Source: Pseudomonas fluvialis
Lineage (GTDB): Bacteria > Pseudomonadota > Gammaproteobacteria > Pseudomonadales > Pseudomonadaceae
Length of the DNA: 64,000 bases
Reading direction: 5' to 3'
NCBI RefSeq assembly: GCF_002234375.1
Contig: NZ_NMQV01000022.1
Coordinates: 1-64,000, forward strand
Positions 41,269 to 48,818 of the stretch are shown one piece after another. The notes below the pieces were generated by a model. That model saw only the letters and a program-made list of their open reading frames with translations, was not told the origin of the DNA and did not search any database. How positions within the stretch are numbered: position 1 is the first letter of the stretch; every line of letters starts with the position of its first letter. The translations under genes and the position numbers were made by a program.

Positions 41269-41916
41269 TCAGGCGGGCAGGCTGCGGAACATGTCGCCAT
41301 ACAGGCGGTAGACCACGCGCGCGGTGTGCACGATGGCGGCCTGGTCGTGCTCATCATCGAGACGATTCATCAGGCCTTTGAAGAATTCGATGTGTTCGCG
41401 ATCCAGGCTGCCGTGGGAAGTCAGGTAGCTGAATGCCTGCGCCGGCAAGCCCAGACGATCCTGCAGTACGTTGGCGGCCTGGGTGGCCAGGGCGATGCTG
41501 GTGCCTTCGAGCACGTTGACCATGCCGAAGAAGCTGACCGGGTTGTGGCGTGCGATGCGGTCGTAGACATAAGCCACCATCAGCTCGGTGGGCAAGGCCG
41601 GTTGCGCCTGGCGAAAGGCTTCGGCATCGCCACCACAGGCGCGGATATCGTTGAGGATCCATTCCTGGTGGCCAAGCTCTTCCTCGATGTATTCGGCGGT
41701 GGCCTCGCGCAACCACTCCAGACGCTCGGGCAGCCGTGCACCGCAGGCCATCAGGAGCGGTGTGGTGTGTTTGACGTGGTGGTAGGCCTGGGCAAGAAAG
41801 GCCAGGTACTGCTCGCGGCTTGCCGTGCCGGTCAGCGCGGCATGGATGACGGGAGCGCCGAGCAGGTATTCGCGGGCGTCGCTGGTCTGATATTGCAGTT
41901 GATCAAAGAATTGCAT
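41269..41916 (-). CDS. Haem-oxygenase-like diiron protein (TenA/PqqC superfamily)
   Basis: Encodes 215 all-helical residues. It has no cofactor-binding site of TenA or PqqC but carries what looks like a full diiron ligand set of the haem-oxygenase-like diiron oxidases: E79 and H83 in EEELGHQEW (E-x3-H), E137 in NVLEG, and H168, D172, H175 in HGSLDREH (H-x3-D-x2-H). E75 could be a further ligand. Relatives perform fatty-acid decarboxylation to alkenes (UndA), C-C cleavage (BesC) or N-oxygenation (SznF). Its substrate is likely made by the neighbouring AMP ligase, 14 bases away. The exact reaction is unknown. Confidence 0.83.
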   Translation of the reverse strand: MQFFDQLQYQTSDAREYLLGAPVIHAALTGTASREQYLAFLAQAYHHVKHTTPLLMACGARLPERLEWLREATAEYIEEELGHQEWILNDIRACGGDAEAFRQAQPALPTELMVAYVYDRIARHNPVSFFGMVNVLEGTSIALATQAANVLQDRLGLPAQAFSYLTSHGSLDREHIEFFKGLMNRLDDEHDQAAIVHTARVVYRLYGDMFRSLPA

Positions 41917-41930
41917 GGTGTACCTCGACG

Positions 41931-43376
41931 TTAGTGCGAGAGGGCCTGAATGGCCGATTGGTAATGTTTCAGCAAGGCGCTACGGCGAAGCCTGCCGTTG
42001 GCTGTGGCCAGGCCGTTATCGACATGGAAGGGCTGACTGGCGCGTATCCAGTGGTGCACCCGGGCGTAGTCCGGCAGGTCGGCATTGACCCGGGCAACGG
42101 CTTCGGCAAGCGCCGTGTCGCTACAACCCGGCTGGCGCGGCACCAGCACGGCCAGGTTGCCGGGGAGGGCCTCGCCATACAGCCAGGCCTGGGCGATGGA
42201 GGGCTGCTGGATCAGCTCCGCCTCGACCCATTCGGGATTGACGTTACGACCATAGGCGGTAATGAACTGATGCTTTTTGCGACCGTAGAGGGTGAGGAAT
42301 CCCTCGTGCAGTTGCCCCAGGTCACCTGTGCCCAGCCATTCTCCGTGGTGTTCAGGCTCGCCGAGATAACCGAGCATCTGTGCGCCGCGAACCAGGACCT
42401 CGCCGTCTTCGGCGATGCGCAGTTCGACATGCGCCAGTGGCCGTCCCACGCTGCCAGGGCGCCTGGCGCCGGGGCTGTTCAGGCAGACCACCGAAGCACA
42501 TTCCGACAGGCCGTAGCCTTCGAATACCGGGAGTCCCAGCTGCTCGGCGCGTCTTAGAACCTGCGGCGCGACACGGCCGCCGCCGACGGCAATGAAGCGC
42601 AGCTCCGCGGCGTGGGTCAGGCCCTGTTCGGCGGCGCTGACCAAGGCCAGCAGCAGTTGGGGCAGGAGGATCAGGCTGTGCGGGCGCACGGCGTGCAAGG
42701 TTTCGATAAAGCGTGGCAGATCGAAGCCGCTTGCCCCTTGCAGGCCAATCTGCGCGACTGGGCGCAATTCGATACAGGCGCCTGCCAGCAGTGGCGCGTA
42801 GATCCCGGCGATATTTTCCAGCAGTGTCGCCAGAGGCAAGACACACAGATGACGTTGCACCTGACAGCTACGACTGGCCTGATGCAGGCTGTCGGCGACG
42901 GCCAGCTGCGTTTGCGCGCTCAGGCATACGCCCTTGGGCTGCCCGGTGGTGCCTGAGGTGTAGGTGATCTTTGCAGTACCTGCGGGTAGCCGCGGGCGTT
43001 GTGCGGGGGTGCGCAGCAACAGCCCGTCGCCATGCGGCTGAAAGCCGTGGGTCTGGCTCAGGGCCCCCTCGTTACCGAGCAGGCAGTCAACCCCGGCATC
43101 CTGCAGGACATGCGCCTGCTGGCTGGCGGAGAAAAAGCCCGGCAAGGGTACGCAGACCAGCCCCGCCTGCAGCAGTGCCAGATCCCAGATGACCCAGTCG
43201 AGGCTGTTATCCAGGGCCAGGGCTGCCCTTTGTACCTTGTGGCGCTGCAGCAGACCGGCCCGCTTGCTGACTTGCTCCGCGAGCTGGGCATAGCTCAGCG
43301 AGCGTCGGCCATCACTCAGCGCGATGCCCTGGTGTTGCGCCAGGCAACGCCATAACGGTTCAGCTGCAGGCAGCAT
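41931..43376 (-). CDS. AMP-forming acyl-CoA/ACP synthetase-like ligase
   Basis: Encodes 481 residues of the ANL superfamily. The P-loop TYTSGTTGQPKG is at 138-149, the substrate-pocket/AMP motif FEGYGLSECASVVC follows, then LGTGDLG and YGRKKHQFITAYGRNVNPEWVE. The usual catalytic Lys of the C-terminal A10 motif is replaced by Arg (LATANGRLRR). The protein is shorter than standard long-chain acyl-CoA synthetases. It most likely activates a carboxylic acid for the adjacent acyltransferase-like or diiron enzymes. ATG at 43376 lies within the 3' end of the thermostable-hemolysin gene (17-base overlap); longer starts are unsupported. Confidence 0.87.
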   Translation of the reverse strand: MLPAAEPLWRCLAQHQGIALSDGRRSLSYAQLAEQVSKRAGLLQRHKVQRAALALDNSLDWVIWDLALLQAGLVCVPLPGFFSASQQAHVLQDAGVDCLLGNEGALSQTHGFQPHGDGLLLRTPAQRPRLPAGTAKITYTSGTTGQPKGVCLSAQTQLAVADSLHQASRSCQVQRHLCVLPLATLLENIAGIYAPLLAGACIELRPVAQIGLQGASGFDLPRFIETLHAVRPHSLILLPQLLLALVSAAEQGLTHAAELRFIAVGGGRVAPQVLRRAEQLGLPVFEGYGLSECASVVCLNSPGARRPGSVGRPLAHVELRIAEDGEVLVRGAQMLGYLGEPEHHGEWLGTGDLGQLHEGFLTLYGRKKHQFITAYGRNVNPEWVEAELIQQPSIAQAWLYGEALPGNLAVLVPRQPGCSDTALAEAVARVNADLPDYARVHHWIRASQPFHVDNGLATANGRLRRSALLKHYQSAIQALSH

Positions 43377-44052
43377 GGGCCACCTCGTCAAGGCTGAACA
43401 ACGGCTGGTAGGCCAGGCGTGCATAAAGGCCCTGGCGCAGCAACTGCTGATGGCCGGGCAGAATGGCTCCGCCCATCAGTTGCGGCTGCCCTGCATAGTA
43501 GTTGCCCCAGTCAGCCAGCTCGGCCCCCATGCGCTGCGGGTCGGCAGGGCCAAGGGGCAGAGGACAGAGCCCCAGCCGCGTGAAGCTGTTGAGCAACATC
43601 GCCGTCCCGGTAAACACCACCCACTGGAAACCCTGAGCGACCAGCAGATCGGTCAGCGCCACGATCAGCAGGCGCGCAGATGCTCTGCCGCCTACCGCCA
43701 GGTTGCCGACTTCGATAATCGTTTCGCGGGGCACTGCCGCGCCGTGGCGCGTGGCCAGGCGCTGTTCGATGGGCTGATCCAGGTAGCGCTCGAGAAACAG
43801 CGGCTGTCCCTGGGCGCTACGCAGGCCAACGGTGGCCTGGACATCTCCCCGGGCGTCATGCAGGCCCAGCAGGCAGGGCATGAAGTGGCGAACCCGGGCG
43901 GCGTGCTGTACGGCAAAACGCTGCTGGATAAAGTGCTCCAGCGCCTGACGCCGCTCACCCTGTCCGGCCAGCGCCAGTTGCAGGGTGTAGGCCGGCTCAC
44001 GGCCGATACGGGCCAGTACGTGCATCTGATCAATCCAGGGCAGTTCCATCAT
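43360..44052 (-). CDS. Thermostable hemolysin family protein (GNAT/LuxI-like fold)
   Basis: Encodes 230 residues of the T_hemolysin family, named after a Vibrio hemolysin. Sequence marks are FMPCLLGL, TVGLRSA...LFLERYLDQPIE, the EVGNLAV motif (114-120), GFQWVVFTGT, FTRLGLCPLPLG and WGNYY. The pattern matches the acyltransferase fold shared by GNATs and acyl-homoserine-lactone synthases, so an acyltransferase role is more plausible than pore formation; no signal peptide is present. It is the first gene of the operon, with its promoter facing a divergent two-component system. ATG at 44052 or 44049. Confidence 0.82.
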   Translation of the reverse strand: MMELPWIDQMHVLARIGREPAYTLQLALAGQGERRQALEHFIQQRFAVQHAARVRHFMPCLLGLHDARGDVQATVGLRSAQGQPLFLERYLDQPIEQRLATRHGAAVPRETIIEVGNLAVGGRASARLLIVALTDLLVAQGFQWVVFTGTAMLLNSFTRLGLCPLPLGPADPQRMGAELADWGNYYAGQPQLMGGAILPGHQQLLRQGLYARLAYQPLFSLDEVAHAACS

Positions 44053-44098
44053 GAAGTCTCAATGACTGGTGGGCTGGACTGGATTGTTGGCCGGCAAA

Positions 44099-44115
44099 CT
44101 TAAGGCAGCCTTAAC
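44099..44115. promoter_or_regulatory. PmrA/BqsR-type response-regulator box in the divergent promoter
   Basis: CTTAAG-GCAGC-CTTAAC: two direct TTAA repeats 11 bases apart, as in PmrA/QseB boxes, and TTAAG-N6-TTAAC, one base off the BqsR consensus as I remember it. The core TTAAGGC-A-GCCTTAA is also a perfect 15-bp palindrome. On the plus strand it overlaps the -35 position of a promoter with TTCAAT as -10 (44126-44131), fitting activation of the second two-component system. Confidence 0.65.
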
Positions 44116-44207
44116 GTGCCTGATGTTCAATCAAAACCAATGGGTGTCGCTCTTCCGGGCATTCACCGACGTTGCACAACGCGCCATACCGAGGGCAGGC
44201 CTTTTCC

Positions 44208-44891
44208 ATGCGTATTCTGGTGATCGAAGACAACCGCGATATCCTCGCCAACGTGCTGGACTATCTGCAACTCAAGGGCTACAGCGTCGATTGCGCCCAG
44301 GATGGCCTTGGCGGGCTGCACCTGGCCTGCAGTGCGCACTACGACCTGATCGTGCTGGATGTCATGCTGCCTGGTATCGACGGCTATCAGCTGTGCAGAC
44401 GCCTGCGCGAAGAGGCCCGCAACGAGGTGCCGATCCTCATGCTGACGGCGCGGGATGCGCTGGCTGATCGACTGCAAGGACTCAACGCGGGTGCCGATGA
44501 CTACCTGATCAAGCCCTTTGCGCTCTCCGAGCTGGTGGCGCGTATCGAAGCCATCCTGCGGCGCAGCCAGGGTAGCCGTCAGCGGCGGCTACAGGTCGGC
44601 GACCTGTGCTACGACCTCGATACCCTGCAGGTCAGTCGCGCCGGCCAGTTGCTCAGGCTCAATCCGCTGGGGCTCAAGCTGCTGGCGATTCTGATGCAGA
44701 AAAGCCCGGCGGTGGTTCGCCGTGAGGTACTGGAAGAAGCCCTGTGGGGCGATGACTGCCCGGACAGCGACAGCTTGCGCAGCCATGTTCATCAGCTGCG
44801 CCAGGTGCTCGACAAGCCTTTCACTAGCGCGCTTGTGCAGACGGTGCATGGCGTGGGCTATCGCCTCGCGGAGCAGCAGCATGCACGCTAA
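44208..44891 (+). CDS. OmpR-family response regulator, system 2
   Basis: Encodes 227 residues. Receiver with acidic E-D-N at 7-9, Asp51 (IVLDVMLPGIDGY), LTARDA and IKPF; winged-helix DNA-binding domain ending TVHGVGYRLA. ATG at 44208 before RILVIEDN is preferred over an in-frame start 36 bases upstream. It overlaps its kinase gene by 11 bases. The TTAA box about 95 bases upstream suggests autoregulation, and control of the divergent thermostable-hemolysin operon. Confidence 0.93.
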   Translation: MRILVIEDNRDILANVLDYLQLKGYSVDCAQDGLGGLHLACSAHYDLIVLDVMLPGIDGYQLCRRLREEARNEVPILMLTARDALADRLQGLNAGADDYLIKPFALSELVARIEAILRRSQGSRQRRLQVGDLCYDLDTLQVSRAGQLLRLNPLGLKLLAILMQKSPAVVRREVLEEALWGDDCPDSDSLRSHVHQLRQVLDKPFTSALVQTVHGVGYRLAEQQHAR

Positions 44892-46149
44892 GCAACCGTT
44901 TGCGCGGCGCATCCTGCTCGCCTTCGTGCTGATGACCATCGTGGTCAGCGGCCTGTTTTCCCTGAGCATCGTCGCCGTGGTGCATCTCGTCGAGGAGCAT
45001 CTGGTGTCTCAGGAAATGCACCGCGAACTGCGTGAAGTGCTCACTGTGGACTTACGCAAGGATAAGGCGCCGCGCCTGGATGCCGGCATGTACTTCTTCT
45101 CCTCCCAGTACCCTGGGTACGCCATACCCGAGGAGTACAGTCGTCTGCCAGAGGGCTTCACCGAGCTTGTCGACGCTGACCAGGCGTTCTATGTCTACAA
45201 GATCAACAGCGCGGGTCACACCCATATGCTGGTGCAGAAACAGGATGAGTTCGAAGCGCGTGAAAACATCCTGTTTGGTGTGGTGCTGGCAGGTTTTCTG
45301 CTTGCGGTGCTCGGAGCCTGGGGGCTGGGTTTAGGCATGGCCCGCAAGGTCATGGCGCCGGTCCGTCGCCTGGCGCAGCAGGTGCGCCACCGTGATCAGT
45401 TGCATGCGCTGGCCCCGGCGTTGGCGCCGGACTATCCGGACGATGAAATTGGCCAGCTGGCAGCCGCCTTCGACAGTACGCTGGGCCAGGTGCGCGACTC
45501 GCTGGAGCGCGAGCGCCTGTTCACCAGCGATGTCAGTCATGAGCTGCGCACTCCGCTGATGATCATCGCCAGTTCCTGCGAGCTGCTTGCCGAGGCGCCG
45601 CTGGCTGCCCGCGAGCAAGAGCAGCTGGCGCGTATCGCCCGTGCCAGTGAGGAAATGCGCGAGTTGGTGCAGACCTTTCTGCAGCTGGCGCGGGACAAGC
45701 GTCATGCCATGGCCGGTGCTGAGGCGCCGCTGGCCAGCGTTGCAGCCCAGCAGATGCAGCGCTGGGCCGCGTTCATGGCGGCAAAGGGGCTGGATTTTCA
45801 GTGTATCCAGGAGGGTACGGACAGCGGACTGTACAACGCCACATTGCTGGGCGCGGTGATGAGCAACCTGCTGCGCAATGCCCTGCACTACACGGAAAAG
45901 GGTGGGGTCAGGCTGATTCTCGAGTCTGGCGGTTTTCGTGTCGAGGACAGCGGCGCAGGTATCCCTGCCGGGCAGCAGGAAAGGGTTTTCCAGGCCTTTG
46001 TGCGCGGGGTGCAGGCCCGTGGTGAAGGGCTCGGTCTGGGTTTGTCGCTGGTCAAGCGTATCTGCACGCAGCAAGGCTGGCATATCGCGTTGCACAGTGA
46101 GGAGGGCCTGGGCACGTGCATGAGGGTCACGCTGAAGCAGTCCGTTTGA
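44881..46149 (+). CDS. Sensor histidine kinase, system 2
   Basis: Encodes 422 residues. Membrane helices at about 10-35 and 130-152 enclose a roughly 90-residue periplasmic domain. This domain contains RELRE at 48-52, an R-E-x-x-E motif like that proposed to sense Fe(II) in P. aeruginosa BqsS, followed by a Tyr/Pro-rich segment. HAMP, then H-box FTSDVSHELRTPL with His220, N-box LLRNALHYTE, and G-boxes DSGAGIP and GLGLGLSLV. The start codon lies inside the 3' end of the regulator gene. The ligand is inferred, not shown. Confidence 0.92.
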   Translation: MHAKQPFARRILLAFVLMTIVVSGLFSLSIVAVVHLVEEHLVSQEMHRELREVLTVDLRKDKAPRLDAGMYFFSSQYPGYAIPEEYSRLPEGFTELVDADQAFYVYKINSAGHTHMLVQKQDEFEARENILFGVVLAGFLLAVLGAWGLGLGMARKVMAPVRRLAQQVRHRDQLHALAPALAPDYPDDEIGQLAAAFDSTLGQVRDSLERERLFTSDVSHELRTPLMIIASSCELLAEAPLAAREQEQLARIARASEEMRELVQTFLQLARDKRHAMAGAEAPLASVAAQQMQRWAAFMAAKGLDFQCIQEGTDSGLYNATLLGAVMSNLLRNALHYTEKGGVRLILESGGFRVEDSGAGIPAGQQERVFQAFVRGVQARGEGLGLGLSLVKRICTQQGWHIALHSEEGLGTCMRVTLKQSV

Positions 46150-46167
46150 CGAAATTTTCACAGGGCT

Positions 46168-46196
46168 TTGACATCCCGTTGATGAGCAGGAGATTA
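46168..46196 (+). promoter_or_regulatory. Candidate promoter of the methyltransferase gene
   Basis: TTGACA (46168-46173), 17-base spacer, AGATTA (46191-46196), about 26 bases before the start codon. The methyltransferase and InaA-like genes could therefore be expressed independently of the two-component genes. Confidence 0.5.
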
Positions 46197-46221
46197 GCCT
46201 GGCAGGCATACCCACAGACGG

Positions 46222-46920
46222 ATGTTTGCCATGTCAGAGCCAAGTCCCATCGAGCTGGAGTTTTCCCGCAAGTACGATTTCGATCATGCCCAGCAGTATC
46301 TGCAAAAGCATCAGGATGGCCTGGCCAGGCGCTTGTCGCATTGGCGTGATCTGCAGTTGGCGCGCCGCGCGCTGCAACTGGCCGATCAGCCCAACCTGGT
46401 CCTGGATTTGCCCTGCGGGGCTGGGCGTTTCTGGCCGATGCTCTGCGAGCAGCCCAACCGGGTGATTCTGGCCGCCGACAATTCTGCCGATATGCTTGCC
46501 ACGGCACGTGCCGCCCAGCCGCCCGAGGTGGTGGCGCGCGTCAGCAGCTTGCAAACCTCGGCGTTCGCCATCGATCTGGCTGCCAATGCGGTGGACTGCA
46601 TTTTCTGCATTCGCCTGCTGCACCATATCGAATCTGCCGAGCATCGCCTGGCCATCCTCCGCGAGTTCCACCGGGTAAGCCGCGATACGGTCATCGTCTC
46701 GCTGTGGGTCGATGGCAACTACAAGGCCTGGAGGCGTCGTCGCCTGGAGGCCCGCCGTGCGGCTCAGGGCAGGGCTGCACAGAATCGCAATCGCTTTATT
46801 GTTGATCGCTCTACCATCGAGGCTGAGTTTCGCCAGGCGGGATTTGACATCATCCAGCACCTCGACTTCCTGCCGGGCTACGCCCTGTGGCGGGTATATG
46901 TGCTGCGTAAGCGGGGGTGA
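46222..46920 (+). CDS. Class I SAM-dependent methyltransferase
   Basis: Encodes 232 residues. SAM motif I is VLDLPCGAGRF near residue 60, motif II AADNSADML, motif III/IV DCIFCIRLLHHI. The C-terminal ends YALWRVYVLRKRG. Substrate unknown; the arrangement resembles UbiE/COQ5-like small-molecule enzymes. ATG at 46222 or 46231. It is followed by an InaA-like kinase with overlapping start/stop, so the two are coupled and may act on the same cell-envelope or lipid target (inference). Confidence 0.85.
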   Translation: MFAMSEPSPIELEFSRKYDFDHAQQYLQKHQDGLARRLSHWRDLQLARRALQLADQPNLVLDLPCGAGRFWPMLCEQPNRVILAADNSADMLATARAAQPPEVVARVSSLQTSAFAIDLAANAVDCIFCIRLLHHIESAEHRLAILREFHRVSRDTVIVSLWVDGNYKAWRRRRLEARRAAQGRAAQNRNRFIVDRSTIEAEFRQAGFDIIQHLDFLPGYALWRVYVLRKRG

Positions 46921-46922
46921 GC

Positions 46923-47639
46923 ATGCACAACTTGTCTGCCCTTGCTTCTGCACAGAGGCTCAGTAGCTTCCAGGACTGGTGGAATACCCAGGGCGACTGG
47001 GTCGAGGCACCCAATCAGCGGCGGTCAGGGGAAAGCGGCGTGCAGCGCGTGCAGTTGGGTGATGCGGGGCTGCCACTGCTGTATTGCAAACGGCAGATCG
47101 GCCACCTGTATCGCTCGTTCGCCCATCCCTTCGGTCAGCCCACCGTCTTGCGTGAACAACGTGCGTTGCAGGCTTTCCGCGCAGCAGGCGTGCGCGTGCC
47201 ACAGGTGATTTACTGCGGTACACGGCAACAGGACGGGCAATGGCAGGCCTTGCTGATCACCCTGGAACTGGAAGGTTTCATCAGCCTGGAAGACTGGTAC
47301 GGGAACGGTGGGGGCGCGCGCTACGGCATGCCGCTTCATCAGCATATGCTGGCCGCCGTGGGGGTTACCTTGAGCCGCATCCACCGGGCGCGCTGGCAAC
47401 ACGGCTGCTGTTATGCCAAGCACATCTTTCTGCGTGTGGCGGGTGAAAGCGAGGCGGCCTGTGTCGAGGTTGCCCTGCTTGATCTGGAAAAGAGCCGGCG
47501 GCGCTGGCGGCGCAGCGCCGCGGCGCGCCACGACCTGAGTCAGCTCAGGCGACATTGCCGGTCAATGCCTGTCGCAGACTGGCTGCAGTTGCTGGCCGCG
47601 CATGGCGCAGCCAGCAAAGCCGATCATCCGGTCATCTGA
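46923..47639 (+). CDS. InaA/WaaP-like lipopolysaccharide kinase family protein
   Basis: Encodes 238 residues of the InaA branch of the Kdo/WaaP kinase family. Marks are LLYCKRQIGHLYRS near residue 55, PTVLREQRALQAFRAAGVRVPQVIYCG, ITLELEGFISLEDWY, IHRARWQHGCCYAKHIFL (the catalytic-loop region) and VALLDLEKSRRR (the metal-binding Asp). InaA was described as a weak-acid-inducible protein; relatives phosphorylate LPS core sugars. Starts: GTG at 46917 overlapping the methyltransferase stop, or ATG at 46923 (chosen). Terminator follows. Confidence 0.82.
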   Translation: MHNLSALASAQRLSSFQDWWNTQGDWVEAPNQRRSGESGVQRVQLGDAGLPLLYCKRQIGHLYRSFAHPFGQPTVLREQRALQAFRAAGVRVPQVIYCGTRQQDGQWQALLITLELEGFISLEDWYGNGGGARYGMPLHQHMLAAVGVTLSRIHRARWQHGCCYAKHIFLRVAGESEAACVEVALLDLEKSRRRWRRSAAARHDLSQLRRHCRSMPVADWLQLLAAHGAASKADHPVI

Positions 47640-47659
47640 ACCCTGCCAGGGGGCAGGGT
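47640..47659. terminator. Hairpin between convergent genes
   Basis: ACCCTGCC, AGGG loop, GGCAGGGT, immediately past the InaA-like stop codon. No U tract, so moderate confidence. Confidence 0.6.
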
Positions 47660-47690
47660 GTAGCGGGGCAGGTTGCAGTACGCCAGGGCA

Positions 47691-48173
47691 TCAGTGTTGC
47701 AGCGGCTTGAGGTTGTCGTCGGCGAAGTGACTGGCGTAGTCACCCAGCGCACCAACCACCCGCACAGCACCGTCTCGCTGGCCGTTCGCGGTACCACTCA
47801 TGGCGTCGGCGCCGGCGAGCAGTTGCGCAATGATCAGGTGCAGCTGTGCATCGGCCGCGGCGCTCAGCTGGCAGTTTTCTACCATGTAGGCGACCTGATG
47901 GCGTACCAGTTCCGCCAGCTCGCTGTAGCGCTCGGTCGGCAGGCGGTTTTCATGGATGGCCGGCAGCGCTTCGTGCATGCCGTCGTTGATCGTGCCCATT
48001 GCCTGACGCAATGCCGCATCGGTTGTCCAGCGCTTGCCGGCATTGAGCTGCAGGGTCTGGGTGGCTTCGCCATGAGCATGTTGATGGTCGCTGGCTGCGA
48101 GGCTGCTGCCAATGCTCCCCAGGCTGCTGGCGAGTATGGCAGCGAGGGTGAGGACGCGGGTTGTAGGACGCAT
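47691..48173 (-). CDS. Small periplasmic His-containing protein (DnrO-like)
   Basis: Encodes 160 residues with a signal peptide (1-27, ending LAA). The mature protein begins SDHQHAHGEATQTLQLN, a His-rich stretch that may bind metal or haem, then LNAGKRWTTDAALRQAMGTIND, a helical body with NCQLSAAADAQLHLIIAQLLAGADAM. Homologues are often labelled DnrO in databases, as far as I recall, without known function. It lies last in the run SHP cytochrome - dihaem cytochrome - Spy-like protein - this gene. Confidence 0.7.
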   Translation of the reverse strand: MRPTTRVLTLAAILASSLGSIGSSLAASDHQHAHGEATQTLQLNAGKRWTTDAALRQAMGTINDGMHEALPAIHENRLPTERYSELAELVRHQVAYMVENCQLSAAADAQLHLIIAQLLAGADAMSGTANGQRDGAVRVVGALGDYASHFADDNLKPLQH

Positions 48174-48217
48174 TGCTAAGGCTCCATGGGGTATCTGCTG
48201 AAAACAGGCAGCGCCGC

Positions 48218-48685
48218 CTATAGGCTGCGGTGCAACTGTTCGATGCTCGCCGGACTGAGCGACTGTTTGCTCAGTATGTCGGCGAGACGTTTACGTTGCG
48301 GCGCTTCGAGGATAGCGCGTTCCGCTATCCACTGGTCGATGAGCAGGCGCTGTTGTTCATACTGCAGCTGGGCAATCTTCGCCTGTTCGCTGTCGATCAG
48401 CGCACGATCCATGGGTTCGCTGAAAATCGCCTGGATCAGGCGCCTGCGATGTTCGTCGAGGCTGGCGTTGCTGGCACGCAGATAAGCCAGAAACGGGGCT
48501 TTGCTATTGTGCCAGCGTTGTAGCTGCTTGCTGTTCAGTTGCAGCTGGCGCGACAGTTCGGTCGCTGCGCCGGAGGGCATCGGTAAACCGTCATGGCGGA
48601 GTTTTTGCCAGCCGACGGCACCGAGCAGAGCGATGTTGAGCAGTACGGAGAGAAGCAGGGCATTGCGCAGCAGGTGGGTGTTCAT
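48218..48685 (-). CDS. Spy/CpxP-like periplasmic protein (heavy-metal sensor type)
   Basis: Encodes 155 residues. One N-terminal membrane helix or signal anchor (residues 8-27) and a helical, charged periplasmic part with the repeated LTxxQ-like pattern degenerate (ELSRQLQLNSKQLQRWH, ILEAPQRKRLADILSKQSLSP). Proteins of this type bind misfolded proteins or metals in the periplasm. It lies downstream of the dihaem cytochrome gene by 133 bases. Confidence 0.68.
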   Translation of the reverse strand: MNTHLLRNALLLSVLLNIALLGAVGWQKLRHDGLPMPSGAATELSRQLQLNSKQLQRWHNSKAPFLAYLRASNASLDEHRRRLIQAIFSEPMDRALIDSEQAKIAQLQYEQQRLLIDQWIAERAILEAPQRKRLADILSKQSLSPASIEQLHRSL

Positions 48686-48818
48686 TGCAGGATAATCTCC
48701 AGGGGGTGAAAGGGCTGTCTTTGCGGTTTTGCTGCAGCGCCGTGCGGGCGGGCCAGCGCCTCATGCCGGTCTTGAAACAGGCGGCTGCTGCACCGGGCCA
48801 GGCTGTTGGGCATGCGTG

